A stretch of 64,000 nt of DNA. It comes from an uncultured Bacteroidales bacterium (GTDB lineage: Bacteria; Bacteroidota; Bacteroidia; Bacteroidales; UBA932). The notes beneath the pieces were generated by a model. The model was not told where the DNA came from. It was given only the letters and a program-made list of their open reading frames with translations, and did not search any database. The DNA is taken from positions 1-64,000 of the forward strand of contig CAMXAU010000001.1 of assembly GCA_947179325.1 (NCBI GenBank), read 5' to 3'. Every line of letters begins with the position of its first letter. The stretch's first letter is position 1. The translations under genes and the position numbers were made by a program. This document shows, piece by piece, positions 45,047-55,253 of this stretch.

Positions 45047-46018
45047 TCAGAACAATACTGACACTGAAAACACAGTAGACAGATGGAGAGGATTTGACTT
45101 GTCATTGCAGAAACGGCAGGCAGCATCGCAGCGGAAATGCCCGAATACCAGTCCGCACCCGGCAGAGGCGAAGCCATTGAAGCAATTGCACATGCCAGCG
45201 ATTTTCGAAAACGTGGCACAATATCCTGCACGCAAGACACCATGGCGCAGGAACGTATATTCTGCTCCGGCAGAAATCCCGTACATCGCAGAAGGCATCA
45301 CACGGAAATCCATGTCAGCAGAAAATGCGAGTGAATGGCTCTTCCCAAAAGCAAGATCCACATTACCGGCCGCCACAACATCAAGCGGAAGGGCATAGCT
45401 GTCCCCGCCCGCCCTGAGCGGAGTCCCCATACCCTTGACAGACAGGCCTGCAGTCCAGCTGCCACGCTCCTCACTGGCAAGACGGCCGAGATAGGCGCCA
45501 TGAAGATCAAGCATAGCGACATCCGAAGGCCCGTCCCCGAAGCCGTAATCAGAACGCACCCACCTCGCATTCAGCGCCACAGCCCAGCTTTTTCCGAAAA
45601 GACGGCCATATCCGAGATCCAGAGCCCAGTCCACAGGCCGCATACTGCCATTTAAATGCCCATATTCGTCCATTATGTCCATAGATGGGCCTGAGATATA
45701 CCGGAACCCGGCAGAGACCATATTAAGGCCTCCTGGACGATAAAACGCAGTCCCGCCGCAGACAACATCAGCAAATTCATATCCGGTCCGCCACGGCCCC
45801 GTAAAGATTGCCCCTCCTGCGGCATTGTCACCGGCGAGGGCTGCAGCCCCATTGGCATACAGGGCCATCGGATTGTCACGGCAGACTGCCCCGGCACCGG
45901 CCATACCAGCCGTGCGCGCATTGACATCTGCATCAAGGAAAGAAAGTACACCGTTCTGTGCCGAGGCAAAGGCAGATGACAGCAGAAGAAGTGACAATGA
46001 TGCTATTACACGTACCAT
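45047..46018 (-). CDS. PorV/PorQ-like outer-membrane protein
   Basis: The 323-residue product has the signal MVRVIASLSLLLLSSAFASAQ. It then opens with FLDADVNARTAGMAGAGAVCRDNPMALYANGAAAL, the N-terminal pattern of the PorV/PorQ (FadL-like) barrels. The rest is amphipathic beta structure ending STVFSVSVLF, a terminal Phe barrel signature. PorV shuttles T9SS cargo from the translocon to the attachment complex, and PorQ acts beside it. It is the last gene of the operon, 12 bp after a protease that carries a T9SS-type C-terminal domain. That context supports a role in secretion of this protease. It is not demonstrably the cell's main PorV. Confidence 0.7.
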   Translation of the reverse strand: MVRVIASLSLLLLSSAFASAQNGVLSFLDADVNARTAGMAGAGAVCRDNPMALYANGAAALAGDNAAGGAIFTGPWRTGYEFADVVCGGTAFYRPGGLNMVSAGFRYISGPSMDIMDEYGHLNGSMRPVDWALDLGYGRLFGKSWAVALNARWVRSDYGFGDGPSDVAMLDLHGAYLGRLASEERGSWTAGLSVKGMGTPLRAGGDSYALPLDVVAAGNVDLAFGKSHSLAFSADMDFRVMPSAMYGISAGAEYTFLRHGVLRAGYCATFSKIAGMCNCFNGFASAGCGLVFGHFRCDAACRFCNDKSNPLHLSTVFSVSVLF

Positions 46019-46030
46019 AATAAACGAAAC

Positions 46031-48328
46031 TTAACGTCTGACAACAGGTTTCTCAACTCTTTTACCGCCGAATTCAGCCACAAGCCGGTATGTACCGGAA
46101 GACAGACCAGGGGCATCTACCCTGGCACCTTCATCTGACAGCATTACTGATGTGTCAAGTACCGGACGTCCTGCACGGTCATACATTTTCAGGTGCATAT
46201 TTCCGCCATAACCAGGCAGACGTACATTGAAATACCCTTCAAAAGGATTTGGATATACGAGAAGCTCCCCTGCAGAAATCACATTCACACAAGTGGATAC
46301 CATAGCCCCGTCACGGTCACTGACAACTACGGTTAGAGTGGTAGAGCCTTCCGAGACTGGCGTAACATAAAGCCGTTCTTCATCAGCCCTGCATGACACG
46401 ATGCCGTCAGACGCAGCCTCCGCAAAACATACCAGACGGTCCTCAGGGAAGTCATCATCAGCAAAATGCTCCATCAGGCTGATGCTTATCTCATGTTCTT
46501 TCCCGGTTCCGCTGAAGACAATGTCCTCTATAGGGGCGGTAACATAAGGTGCAGAATTGGCGATGGTAGAACCTTTGAGAAGCACTGCATCTGATGCCAT
46601 CCCGAACTTTGTCCTTGAAACAACTGCAATATTATATTCAGTCATCTCCTCCAGGCCTCCCACAATGCAGGATGCCCTCTGGCCGCATGCAGCTCTGGAA
46701 AGAGTGACATGGCTGCACAGCACATCGCTGCCAGGATTCCCTGGATCCAGCCCGTCAAGGGAAGATTTAGAGGCATATACATCATATTCGCATACAGGAA
46801 GCCCTGCATAGCATTCGGGGACAGTCCACTCCAGCCCGATATGGTAGCGGTGTCCATAGGCCGAGGCATCAATGACAGGAGACGGTTCCATTCCATAGAA
46901 CATGACATATTCCGCATCAGGCACACCGCTCCCGAGAAGCCCACCATATCCAGGATTGCTTTTCTCCACATCACCCAGTCTCCCGGAACCGAGAAGCAAT
47001 TCCAGGAGGTCTTCATTGGTGAACCCCTCACCTCCGCGCCATGACACGGCAAGTGCTGCAAGCCCGGATATCTCCGGAGCCGCGACAGACGTGCCTGTAA
47101 CATAACCATACGCACCGCCGGTACCTGCCGTATATATTCCTGGAGAACCTCCGAATGCAGAAATGTCCACCCAGTCTCCATAATTTGACGTGGAAGCCCT
47201 GGAAAAATCAGCATCAAGAGAGGCCACTGCGATTACAGGCCCGTATGCAGCAGGGTACTGCGGAGTGTCCACCCCGCTGTTCCCCGCTGCAAATATGACA
47301 ACTCCTCCGGCCATAGGACCTGTCTGGATCCCGTTCTCGTCAAATCCGGCATTCCGTATGAAGTAGTCTATTGCATCCTTTCCATATTGTGAAAGGTCTG
47401 AAAGCCCGACATAGTTCCAGCTGTTCTGTGAAATGACGGCACCATTGTCAGCCGCATATGCCATGAATTCACCGATGTCCGCAGATGACCCCCTGTCGTC
47501 AAATACCTGGCAGCTCATTATCCTTACCCCTCCTCCACCGTCTCCTCCTGCAATACCGCAGATTCCTTCGGAATTATTGTTTACAGCACCTATGATTGCC
47601 GCCACGGCAGTACCGTGGTCTGAGGGCACTATATCATTGCTGCGTACGACAAAGTTATATCCGCAGTTGCCTTGCCCGTCATCCCACATGGCATCCCTGA
47701 GGTCCGGATGAGTGAAATCAACCCCTCCGTCCACCACAGCCACGACCACATCACTGCTGCCACATGAAGCCTTCCAGGCTGGAAGGATATTAAGATGGGC
47801 ATCCGGACTCCAGCATGAAGCTGCTGTAAAGCCGTTGAAAATATACCACTGGTTCTTTGCAAAAGGGTCATTGAAAGGCATTGCCCCTGCTGACAGCGAA
47901 GTCCCGTATGCCGGATTTTCACTGACCGGAAACATTCTCGGGACAGGCTCTATTATCTCAACCTGCTCCGGCATACCGAAACGCTCCATTGCCTCCGTCA
48001 CCGTACATGAGTCCATGAAATAGACATCATACCATCTGTCCAGCCCAGCCTTCTGCCGGCGTCCCCGGAACCTGTCTCCATCAGAAAAAGACCTGCGGAC
48101 ACTATAGACGCCTGCGCGTGACATTGCAGCCCTGAACCTCTCATCTGGCCCTCCGCCACGTGTGGCAGCCATATCCATCGGCTCACGCAGCTTTACCCTG
48201 AACATCCCCTCCACATAGGGGCCGGAAACATCTTCCACAGGAGCTGGAAACATATCGGCTGCCTCAGGAGAAAGCCTGTCACAGCCAAGAAGCAGGACAG
48301 GCAGCAGAAACATCAACCTTCTATACAT
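46031..48328 (-). CDS. Subtilisin-like (S8) protease with T9SS C-terminal sorting domain
   Basis: The 765-residue protein starts MYRRLMFLLPVLLLGC, which reads as a lipobox. An inhibitor-like propeptide covers roughly 35-130. The S8 catalytic triad is complete: Asp200 in VAVVDGGVDFTHPDL, His238 in SDHGTAVAAIIG and Ser414 in VTGTSVAAPEISG, with the oxyanion Asn350 in FAAGNSG. Fibronectin III-like and cadherin-like regions follow at about 500-680. The last 80 residues (LLVYPNPFEGYFNVRLPG, MYDRAGRPV, LSSGTYRLV, ending KPVVRR) are a T9SS type-A sorting domain. The combination of a lipid-anchor-like signal with a T9SS domain is unusual. It is cotranscribed with SusC/SusD and lies directly before the PorV/PorQ-like gene. 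Confidence 0.9.
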   Translation of the reverse strand: MYRRLMFLLPVLLLGCDRLSPEAADMFPAPVEDVSGPYVEGMFRVKLREPMDMAATRGGGPDERFRAAMSRAGVYSVRRSFSDGDRFRGRRQKAGLDRWYDVYFMDSCTVTEAMERFGMPEQVEIIEPVPRMFPVSENPAYGTSLSAGAMPFNDPFAKNQWYIFNGFTAASCWSPDAHLNILPAWKASCGSSDVVVAVVDGGVDFTHPDLRDAMWDDGQGNCGYNFVVRSNDIVPSDHGTAVAAIIGAVNNNSEGICGIAGGDGGGGVRIMSCQVFDDRGSSADIGEFMAYAADNGAVISQNSWNYVGLSDLSQYGKDAIDYFIRNAGFDENGIQTGPMAGGVVIFAAGNSGVDTPQYPAAYGPVIAVASLDADFSRASTSNYGDWVDISAFGGSPGIYTAGTGGAYGYVTGTSVAAPEISGLAALAVSWRGGEGFTNEDLLELLLGSGRLGDVEKSNPGYGGLLGSGVPDAEYVMFYGMEPSPVIDASAYGHRYHIGLEWTVPECYAGLPVCEYDVYASKSSLDGLDPGNPGSDVLCSHVTLSRAACGQRASCIVGGLEEMTEYNIAVVSRTKFGMASDAVLLKGSTIANSAPYVTAPIEDIVFSGTGKEHEISISLMEHFADDDFPEDRLVCFAEAASDGIVSCRADEERLYVTPVSEGSTTLTVVVSDRDGAMVSTCVNVISAGELLVYPNPFEGYFNVRLPGYGGNMHLKMYDRAGRPVLDTSVMLSDEGARVDAPGLSSGTYRLVAEFGGKRVEKPVVRR

Positions 48329-48330
48329 CG

Positions 48331-49314
48331 TTACGGAACAAGCCTGAAATCAATGAATGAATCTGAACATATGAAGAAATCCGAATCTTCAGTCGCACCC
48401 ACATGACGGTCAAAACACTGCATAGACTCACCATCCATATAATCAATCTCCTCACCGTCACACACAATATTCCCCTTGAATACATACGGGGCATACAGCC
48501 TCATGCTCCTGTCCGGGAAGACAATTGTGCTCAGCTGCTCCCTTACAGTCTGTACCTCGTAGACAGGATTCCCGGATGCATCGACTGCAGGCACTCCCAT
48601 ATCCGTCATGACCTGCCTCATGCAATCATATGAGATAGTCCATACCTTGCTCTGCCAATATGATTCAAAGCTGTCCTCCGAGAACAGATTCTCACGCGTC
48701 ATGACCGCGACCTGGCGCCCGTTGGCAAGCACCCTCAATGTTGTCTGAGGTACAGACTTCTGGCTCTCACGCACATATCCGATATATCTTTCAGGCGTGT
48801 AGCCTTCAGGAAGAGGGGTCATCCTTATGGCATTATGGCTCTTAAGCCCGCGCATCATGATTTCATCATAGTTCCCGGACATGGACATCAGAGAGAACTC
48901 ATGGTCTCCCCTGTAGCTCTGGTATCCTCCATTCGTGCCCGGATAGTCGAAATAATGGAGATATTCATTGAATGTATTGAAAGTCAGCATTGGCCCTGTA
49001 GAGAACTTGACCTCATAGTCAGACTCAACTGCCATGGACTCCGGATTGACAAATGTGCTTCCCTCAAACCATGCCCTGACTGTATTGTCCGCACGGAACT
49101 CGACGACATATATCCATCCGCCATATTCCTGTTCATAGCCAGGGAAATATTCCATGACCCACTGCCCGCGTGCCTGGAGGGCGAAACGGTAATCGGCAAG
49201 GCATTCCTCTATCCTGTCTGACGCTGATACCCCAAACAGGTCCTCAGGTGCATTGCTGCAGGCTCCCGCACCGAGCAGAATGCAAGCAGCGAATATATAT
49301 AACATCCTTTTCAT
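48331..49314 (-). CDS. DUF4302 lipoprotein
   Basis: The ATG at 49314 gives 327 residues with signal MKRMLYIFAACILLGAGAC. The body matches the DUF4302 group: RIEECLADYRFALQARGQWVMEYFPGYEQEYGGWIYVVEF at the start of the mature part, then a long beta-rich region ending IDFRLVP. DUF4302 proteins are surface lipoproteins found beside SusCD and the metallo-lipoprotein upstream here. A role in binding or presenting the substrate is inferred. I chose the start that clears the upstream stop by four bases. The protease start follows two bases after its stop. Confidence 0.82.
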   Translation of the reverse strand: MKRMLYIFAACILLGAGACSNAPEDLFGVSASDRIEECLADYRFALQARGQWVMEYFPGYEQEYGGWIYVVEFRADNTVRAWFEGSTFVNPESMAVESDYEVKFSTGPMLTFNTFNEYLHYFDYPGTNGGYQSYRGDHEFSLMSMSGNYDEIMMRGLKSHNAIRMTPLPEGYTPERYIGYVRESQKSVPQTTLRVLANGRQVAVMTRENLFSEDSFESYWQSKVWTISYDCMRQVMTDMGVPAVDASGNPVYEVQTVREQLSTIVFPDRSMRLYAPYVFKGNIVCDGEEIDYMDGESMQCFDRHVGATEDSDFFICSDSFIDFRLVP

Positions 49315-49318
49315 AGTC

Positions 49319-50218
49319 CTAATCATCAAGGTTATTCCAATCTATCTTGTCAAGTTCACTGATCCTGCGCCTGAATATCTCGCTCCATTTGTCAGTGTCA
49401 ACTCCGAATGAATCAAGGAACCAGGCCTTCAGCACAGTGTATTTTCTCTCAAGCTTCTCACGGCCTTCGCCCGCATCCCTGAAATACTGCTCCCATTCCT
49501 CCGGAGAGGCCGAAATCAGACGTCCTCCGGTCTCGGCAATGTCCTCAGCCGAGGAACTTCTTGCATACGGGCTGATGAACCCGAGCCTGATGCACTCATT
49601 ATAGCTCATTGTGGTATATTTGTTTCCCACATAGTCATTCGGTGTAATGTTGCGGAATTCATCAGGGACATTGTGTGTACCGTCAAGAATATGCGTGAAT
49701 TCATGGAGCATAGTACCTGCAATCCTCTCGCTGTCAACATACCTGTCGAAATAGTTAACTCCGAGGATGTTTATCTGAAGGCCGTTTTCTGCGGACGCAA
49801 GGGCCGTGGTGCCTGTTGCAGCTATCTCGAAGTTCCCGACAAGGAAAAGCACCTTAGGGAAATATGTGCGTGCGAATTCTGTAGGGTCCTTCTCATCAGT
49901 CCCGTCAGACATCATCTCGTTCATGGCGTCAAGTGTGGTATACTTTACAAGCTTTGCCACCTCTATCGACTTGTCGATTGCCGGAGGGGTCACCCAATAT
50001 CCGAAATTTGTCTCATTGTCAGGAAGATGATATTCAAACCGGACATTGTAAGGTTCAACATAATGGCGCATAAGCCATCTGTCAAAGTCAGTCTCTGCAG
50101 TTACGGAAGGCTTGAATATGCTCTCCGGCTCAATGGTGTCCTTTGTACAGGACATGGCCAATGCACCTGCAAGGAAAGACATACCGATAAGGTTCTTGAA
50201 TATATTGTGTCTCATCAT
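49319..50218 (-). CDS. Substrate import-associated zinc metallohydrolase lipoprotein
   Basis: The 299-residue product has a lipobox at LAGALAMSC. The mature part starts with a tether, then DRWLMRHYVEPYNVRFEYH. The zinc site is TMLHEFTHILDGT with His172, Glu173 and His176 (HEXXH). Downstream DYVGNKYTTMSYNECIRLGFISPYA and SAEDIAETGG probably supply the third ligand. This matches the SusCD-linked family known as LP_HExxH_w_tonB (TIGR04549). It is expected to cut substrate, most likely peptide, on the outer face of the outer membrane before import. It begins 14 bp after susD in the operon. Confidence 0.88.
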   Translation of the reverse strand: MMRHNIFKNLIGMSFLAGALAMSCTKDTIEPESIFKPSVTAETDFDRWLMRHYVEPYNVRFEYHLPDNETNFGYWVTPPAIDKSIEVAKLVKYTTLDAMNEMMSDGTDEKDPTEFARTYFPKVLFLVGNFEIAATGTTALASAENGLQINILGVNYFDRYVDSERIAGTMLHEFTHILDGTHNVPDEFRNITPNDYVGNKYTTMSYNECIRLGFISPYARSSSAEDIAETGGRLISASPEEWEQYFRDAGEGREKLERKYTVLKAWFLDSFGVDTDKWSEIFRRRISELDKIDWNNLDD

Positions 50219-50232
50219 AACTTGTTCTTTGA

Positions 50233-51903
50233 TTATTGCTGTACAAACGGATGGCTGTAGTCATCACGTGGATTTTCCTCTATTCCGGAAGCTATTACAT
50301 CCTGCGGAAGCTGGAAAGCCCTTCTCAGGTCATTGTATGGCAATGTAGCGCTTACCCTGTAGCCTGTAGTGGTCTCATCCCTGTAGTTCGCAAGGTCCAT
50401 TCTCACGACATCTATCCCGTAACGCTTGACATCACCCCATCTGAGCCCATCGCCCAAAGTCTCTATACGCCTGCAGTAGAGAAGGCACTGGACCATGTTC
50501 TCCTGCTCTCCAGGCTCAACCGTAAATCCGTGCGGCACAATCCGTTTACGCGATGTCGGCCTGTCTACCGTATACTCGGCGATATAGTCCGGTGAAGCCT
50601 GGTTTCCATACACTTCAGCTATCCTGTCGCGCGTAAGCGGGACAACACCATTCTCGCCGACCTTATAATACGACTTCTCCCATGTCAGCATGTCATTTAC
50701 CGCAGCGTCATAGTTTTTCAGGTGTATATAGGCCTCAGCCCTGTTGAGAAGCACCTCATTGGCCGTGAAAGCCACGAATGTGCAGCGGAGATACCCAGTA
50801 CCGGTCACAGGGTCAGAGACCTCCCACTGAGGATACCATTTAGGCTGGAACGTCTTGTTGGTGATGTTGTCATTCCAGTTGAGAGGAGGATGTATATACA
50901 CCTTCTCATCAGACTGATTGTCCCTTCCTGTGTCGTATGGGCCTCCCATAGGACGTTTTGACCTGAACAGCTCCTGCTTGGACACGCGCATCATCTGCAT
51001 GAACCTCGCAGCACTTCCGTCCCATGGATTCATCAGGTTTCCGGTAGCCCCATAGAGAGGAATCATCATGAAGTTGAAGCGGTGCGAAGGGCTGATATAG
51101 TCCCTTGCCCTCTCCGTCACCGAGAAGGTAAGGTTCCTCACGGCGGCCCAGTCCCTCAGCAGAAGAGACGGATTTGAGCCAAGGATGACATCTGCATATT
51201 CCACGACCTTATCCCATTTCATGTAATAGAGATAGAAGCGGGTTGCAAACGCATATGCAGCCTGCCTGTTGAAATGATATTTCGGGATTGCATAATGCGA
51301 GTCCTCGATAAGCGGAAGAGCCTCCTCTATATCCCTTGCTATATTCTCATAAACATGGCTGAGGCTGCCACGGGAATATTTCGGATTCAATGTAGTCTCC
51401 GGCTTGTCCATATATGGTATCCCGAGATAGTCTTTTTCAGGATGGTACGGCAGGCAATACAGCATTGTAAGGCAGAAATGCGCGTAAGCCCTGCACATCA
51501 AGGCCTCCCCCTTTGCAGAAAGCAGGGACTCAGGAGTCCCGAGATCCTCTATCGCCTGCAGCGCAGTGTTTGCCACGCCGATTGCGTTATAGTACTGCTG
51601 CCATGTGTTAACATTGCTGTCATTGTCAGCGATTGTCATGTCCATCCAGTAGCTGTTCTGCTCCAGGAGCTGGCCTCCGTTTGGATTGACCTCCCCTGCA
51701 TCATCGTAATTGTCACTGGCAAGCTCGCACATACGTACATAGCTGCGGTTAGGATATGCAGAGACCAGCATCAGGTTGATTTTCTCAGGCGTATCAAGTT
51801 CTGCACGGTTATCAGGAAGCACATCAAGGAACTTGTTGCATCCTCCCGGAATAAAGGCCACAGCCAATGACAGGAATATATATTGTAATCTGTGTCTCAT
51901 CAT
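50233..51903 (-). CDS. SusD/RagB-like nutrient-binding lipoprotein
   Basis: The protein has about 556 residues from the ATG at 51903 (a second ATG follows immediately). The signal is MMRHRLQYIFLSLAVAFIPGGC and the mature start is NKFLDVLPDNRAELDTPEKINLML, classic for the family. TPR-like helices follow, with CRAYAHFCLTMLYCLPYHP and the C-terminal GLRWGDVKRYGIDVVRMDL region and the R-F-P-x-D equivalent RAFQLPQDVI. SusD lids the SusC barrel and captures ligand. It starts eight bases after the SusC stop. The neighbouring proteases suggest peptides rather than a glycan as ligand. Confidence 0.95.
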   Translation of the reverse strand: MMRHRLQYIFLSLAVAFIPGGCNKFLDVLPDNRAELDTPEKINLMLVSAYPNRSYVRMCELASDNYDDAGEVNPNGGQLLEQNSYWMDMTIADNDSNVNTWQQYYNAIGVANTALQAIEDLGTPESLLSAKGEALMCRAYAHFCLTMLYCLPYHPEKDYLGIPYMDKPETTLNPKYSRGSLSHVYENIARDIEEALPLIEDSHYAIPKYHFNRQAAYAFATRFYLYYMKWDKVVEYADVILGSNPSLLLRDWAAVRNLTFSVTERARDYISPSHRFNFMMIPLYGATGNLMNPWDGSAARFMQMMRVSKQELFRSKRPMGGPYDTGRDNQSDEKVYIHPPLNWNDNITNKTFQPKWYPQWEVSDPVTGTGYLRCTFVAFTANEVLLNRAEAYIHLKNYDAAVNDMLTWEKSYYKVGENGVVPLTRDRIAEVYGNQASPDYIAEYTVDRPTSRKRIVPHGFTVEPGEQENMVQCLLYCRRIETLGDGLRWGDVKRYGIDVVRMDLANYRDETTTGYRVSATLPYNDLRRAFQLPQDVIASGIEENPRDDYSHPFVQQ

Positions 51904-51911
51904 GTCTCTTT

Positions 51912-54900
51912 TTAGAAGGTAATCTTGCATGTCAACGTAAACTGCTTAGGCATAGGGACCGCCACTCCTCCGCTGTTGAAGAATTCCGGGTCCTGTCCCT
52001 GGAGCTTCTTGTCCGAATATATCAGGAAAGGGTTAGTCGCCTGGACTTTCAGTGAAAGTCCATTCAGGAGTATCGATGACACAAGATGCTTAGGGAAATC
52101 ATATGACAGTGATATCTCCTTCATCCTTATGAAATCACCTTTTGCAATCCGGACATCAGAATAGTTGTATGCACTGTATGCCACATACAGGTTGGAGATC
52201 TGGTTGTTCTGGCGCTTGCTGGCAATCACAGGGACGTTCGTTATCTTCTCATCGCCAGGATTCACAAAACGGTTCTGGAACTCCTTCGGCATTGCCGTGA
52301 GATCTGAATATGAATTAGAGAAGATAGGGTCAAGACGCACCACGTTGCCGAATGAGTATGTCATGAACACATTCAATGTAAATCCCTTGTACCTGAATAT
52401 ATTCCCGAAGCTGCCTGTTATTGTCGGGTCAGAAGGGCCTTCATATTTGAGATTGCTGAAATTCTTGGTCTCCTGGAAATAGAGGTCTGTAGAAGTTATG
52501 TTCCCGTCAAGGTCCTCGAATGTAGGGATACCCATTTCATCAAGCCCCTTGAACTTGAATGAGAACATCGAGCCGCGCGGATATCCCTCCATGGAATATC
52601 CAGAACCTGTCAGATAGTCTATGGTACGGAGAGAGGTATTCAGCTTCGTCACCCTGTTGTCCATATGGGCGAATATGAGGCTTGTGCTCCAGGAGAAATC
52701 CTTTGTCTGGATATTCCTTGTCGAAAGCGACAGCTCCACTCCAGAAGAAGTCATCTCCGCCACATTTCCCATCTTGTTGACGAATCCGCCGAGACCGGAC
52801 GTGATAACATTTCCGATCAGGTCGAAATTGTTTCTCTTGTAGGCATCAAGCGACAGGGAAATCCTGTTGTCTATGAATCCCAGGTCAAACCCGAAATTGA
52901 ATTCATGTTTCTTTTCGTATGTCAGCTCTGAATTCTCAGGGGCGGAGACACTCATTGCAGGCTCCATGATGTCAGTGCTTCCCCTCCAAGGGGTCCCGGA
53001 GTAGATTGTCACGGTGGAATTGTTCACCCATGCCGGCCCGCGGTCCGCAGTAAGTGAATATGAAGCACGGAGGTTCATTGTGGACAATGCCGGGCGCAGC
53101 TTGTCAAAGAAGTTTTCCTGGTCCACAGCCCATTTCCCGGCAATATTCCATGTAGGAAGCCACCTTGCAGAACGTGAGCGTCCGAGACGGTTGGAGCCCT
53201 CATATCTCAATGTTCCGTTTATTGTATATCTGTAGTCATAGGAATATGAGACAGTCCCGGCAAACGCGGCATTGCGCTCCCTGGTATTGCTCATCCCGTA
53301 GTAGCGTATGTTGTCCTCAATCTGCTTCTTGAAGATGTCAAGGATGTAGAAAGGGGTCTCCCCCATGTCATACTGGAGTCCCCAGCCCTGGAATGACGTA
53401 GACTCACGGTCCATTGAATTTATCTCCACGACCCCGAAGGCATTGAGTACATGCTTTCCACGGAAAGTGTCGTTGTAGTTTACCGTTGCGCGGAAATCCT
53501 GGCTCAAGGCACGGTAGTCATTCCTCGTATATATACCGCCATTCGGGAGAACGGAGTATTTTATCGAATTCGGAAGGTCCGGGTTCGCATATAGATACGG
53601 GTTCGAGCTTGTAATCATCGAAGTGTAGTCCGCCCTGTAAGCCTCAGCCTGGTTTGCATTGTCCAGTATATTGTGCTCAGTGCTGGTAGCCTGGTAGCGC
53701 ACAGACCCGAGGACAGCAAGCTCCACCTTAGGGACAGGGTGATATTTCAGTTCCGCCTGTACCTTTATGTCCGCCACATTTATGTCCATGTAGTTATTGG
53801 CCAGTTCATGCTTGATATTGAACGGGGCGTAGTTGCGTGTATAGAACTCATCAGGGTCAAGCGTACGGGATGAACGCAGGGCATATGAATAAGGATTTAT
53901 GTCAAAGTCACGCTTAACAGTCCCGAACACTGCATCCACCTCAGATGAAAGGGAGCCAGGGGCACGCTGTGTACGGTATGACGCATTTCCTATCAGGTTA
54001 AGGGTGACATGGTCCTTGAACAGCCTCTGCGAGGCATTGAACAGGGCGGTATACCTGTTTACCTTGCTCTGCAATGTCCATCCCGGATCCACAAGCGCAC
54101 CGATAGAGGCATAATATGTACCTTTCTCCGTACCGGCAGATATGCTGACTGAATGGTTGTTCATCACACTGTTGCGGAAAAGCTCCTTGAACCAGTCAGT
54201 GTTACGCGTCTCAGCCTGCTGGAGATAGCGGATACGTCCGGCCTCGGTATTTTCCACCATAAATCTCCCGGTCTCCGGATTATATGTGTTTATCAGCTGC
54301 GAGAGCTTCTGGTAGACTCCTCCCTGGGAAGCATACACTATATTGGAGTAGTTAAGCCATCCTTTCCTGTACATCTCCTCATAGACACCCATCTGGTCCT
54401 GCGAGTTCATGATATTGAATTCAGAATATGTAGGGACAAGGCGTACGGTAAACTCTCCTGAATAATTGACCCTCACCTGTCCGGCAGTACCCTTCTTTGT
54501 GGTCACGACAATGACACCAGCCATCGCCCTTGCCCCATATATTGAGGTTGCGGAGCCGTCCTTGAGGATATTGAAGCTCTCTATATCATCAGAGTTCAGT
54601 CCGGCAATCGCAGAGCTTATGAGCGTAGTGGCATCTCCTGAGGAGAGTGAATTGGCATCGACATTCACGACATCCTCCATTATGACTCCGTCGACAACCC
54701 AGAGAGGCTTCGAGTCACCATAGATGGATGTCGCTCCACGTATCCTGATCTTCGGGGCCGCACCGAACGTTCCGGAAATGTTCTGTACAGAGACACCGGC
54801 AGAGCGTCCCTCCAGTCCCCTGCTTATTTCACCGATACCGCTGACAAGAACCTCGTCTGCCTTCAGGTTGTCAGTGGCACCGGTGAACATCCTTTTATCC

Positions 54901-55235
54901 ATCTGCTGCATACCTGTAACAACGACTTCATTGATCTGAAGGGAATTCATCTTCATCTCAAATTCAATATAGTCTTTGTCTGCAGGCAGTTCAATGGTAT
55001 CAAAGCCGATATAGCTGACCCTGAGCACAGCCTTTGAAGGTACATTCTCAAGTATAAAATGCCCGTCTACATCGGTAGAGGTTCCGTCTGTTGTCCCGAC
55101 AATCTGGACAAAGGCACCGGCAAGAGGCTCTCCGGTATCATCAAAGACCTTTCCAGTCACCATCCGCGTCTGTGCATTCATGACAGAAAGACACACAGAA
55201 GACAGGAACAGGAAAAATACCAGTAACTTTTTCAT
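51912..55235 (-). CDS. SusC/RagA-like TonB-dependent receptor
   Basis: The 1107-residue protein has the signal MKKLLVFFLFLSSVCLSVMNAQ, a CarboxypepD_reg-like domain (VTGKVFDDTGEPLAGAFVQI, ending FEMK), and a TonB-box region (LQINEVVVTGMQQ). The plug includes IRIRGATSIYGDSKPLWVVDGVIMEDV and DIESFNILKDGSATSIYGARA, and the long barrel ends PMPKQFTLTCKITF. It imports ligand across the outer membrane using TonB energy. It follows the BACON lipoprotein after 18 bp and precedes its SusD partner after 8 bp, near the head of the protease operon controlled by the HTCS. Confidence 0.96.
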   Translation of the reverse strand: MKKLLVFFLFLSSVCLSVMNAQTRMVTGKVFDDTGEPLAGAFVQIVGTTDGTSTDVDGHFILENVPSKAVLRVSYIGFDTIELPADKDYIEFEMKMNSLQINEVVVTGMQQMDKRMFTGATDNLKADEVLVSGIGEISRGLEGRSAGVSVQNISGTFGAAPKIRIRGATSIYGDSKPLWVVDGVIMEDVVNVDANSLSSGDATTLISSAIAGLNSDDIESFNILKDGSATSIYGARAMAGVIVVTTKKGTAGQVRVNYSGEFTVRLVPTYSEFNIMNSQDQMGVYEEMYRKGWLNYSNIVYASQGGVYQKLSQLINTYNPETGRFMVENTEAGRIRYLQQAETRNTDWFKELFRNSVMNNHSVSISAGTEKGTYYASIGALVDPGWTLQSKVNRYTALFNASQRLFKDHVTLNLIGNASYRTQRAPGSLSSEVDAVFGTVKRDFDINPYSYALRSSRTLDPDEFYTRNYAPFNIKHELANNYMDINVADIKVQAELKYHPVPKVELAVLGSVRYQATSTEHNILDNANQAEAYRADYTSMITSSNPYLYANPDLPNSIKYSVLPNGGIYTRNDYRALSQDFRATVNYNDTFRGKHVLNAFGVVEINSMDRESTSFQGWGLQYDMGETPFYILDIFKKQIEDNIRYYGMSNTRERNAAFAGTVSYSYDYRYTINGTLRYEGSNRLGRSRSARWLPTWNIAGKWAVDQENFFDKLRPALSTMNLRASYSLTADRGPAWVNNSTVTIYSGTPWRGSTDIMEPAMSVSAPENSELTYEKKHEFNFGFDLGFIDNRISLSLDAYKRNNFDLIGNVITSGLGGFVNKMGNVAEMTSSGVELSLSTRNIQTKDFSWSTSLIFAHMDNRVTKLNTSLRTIDYLTGSGYSMEGYPRGSMFSFKFKGLDEMGIPTFEDLDGNITSTDLYFQETKNFSNLKYEGPSDPTITGSFGNIFRYKGFTLNVFMTYSFGNVVRLDPIFSNSYSDLTAMPKEFQNRFVNPGDEKITNVPVIASKRQNNQISNLYVAYSAYNYSDVRIAKGDFIRMKEISLSYDFPKHLVSSILLNGLSLKVQATNPFLIYSDKKLQGQDPEFFNSGGVAVPMPKQFTLTCKITF

Positions 55236-55253
55236 ATCATTCCTGTTTTATGG

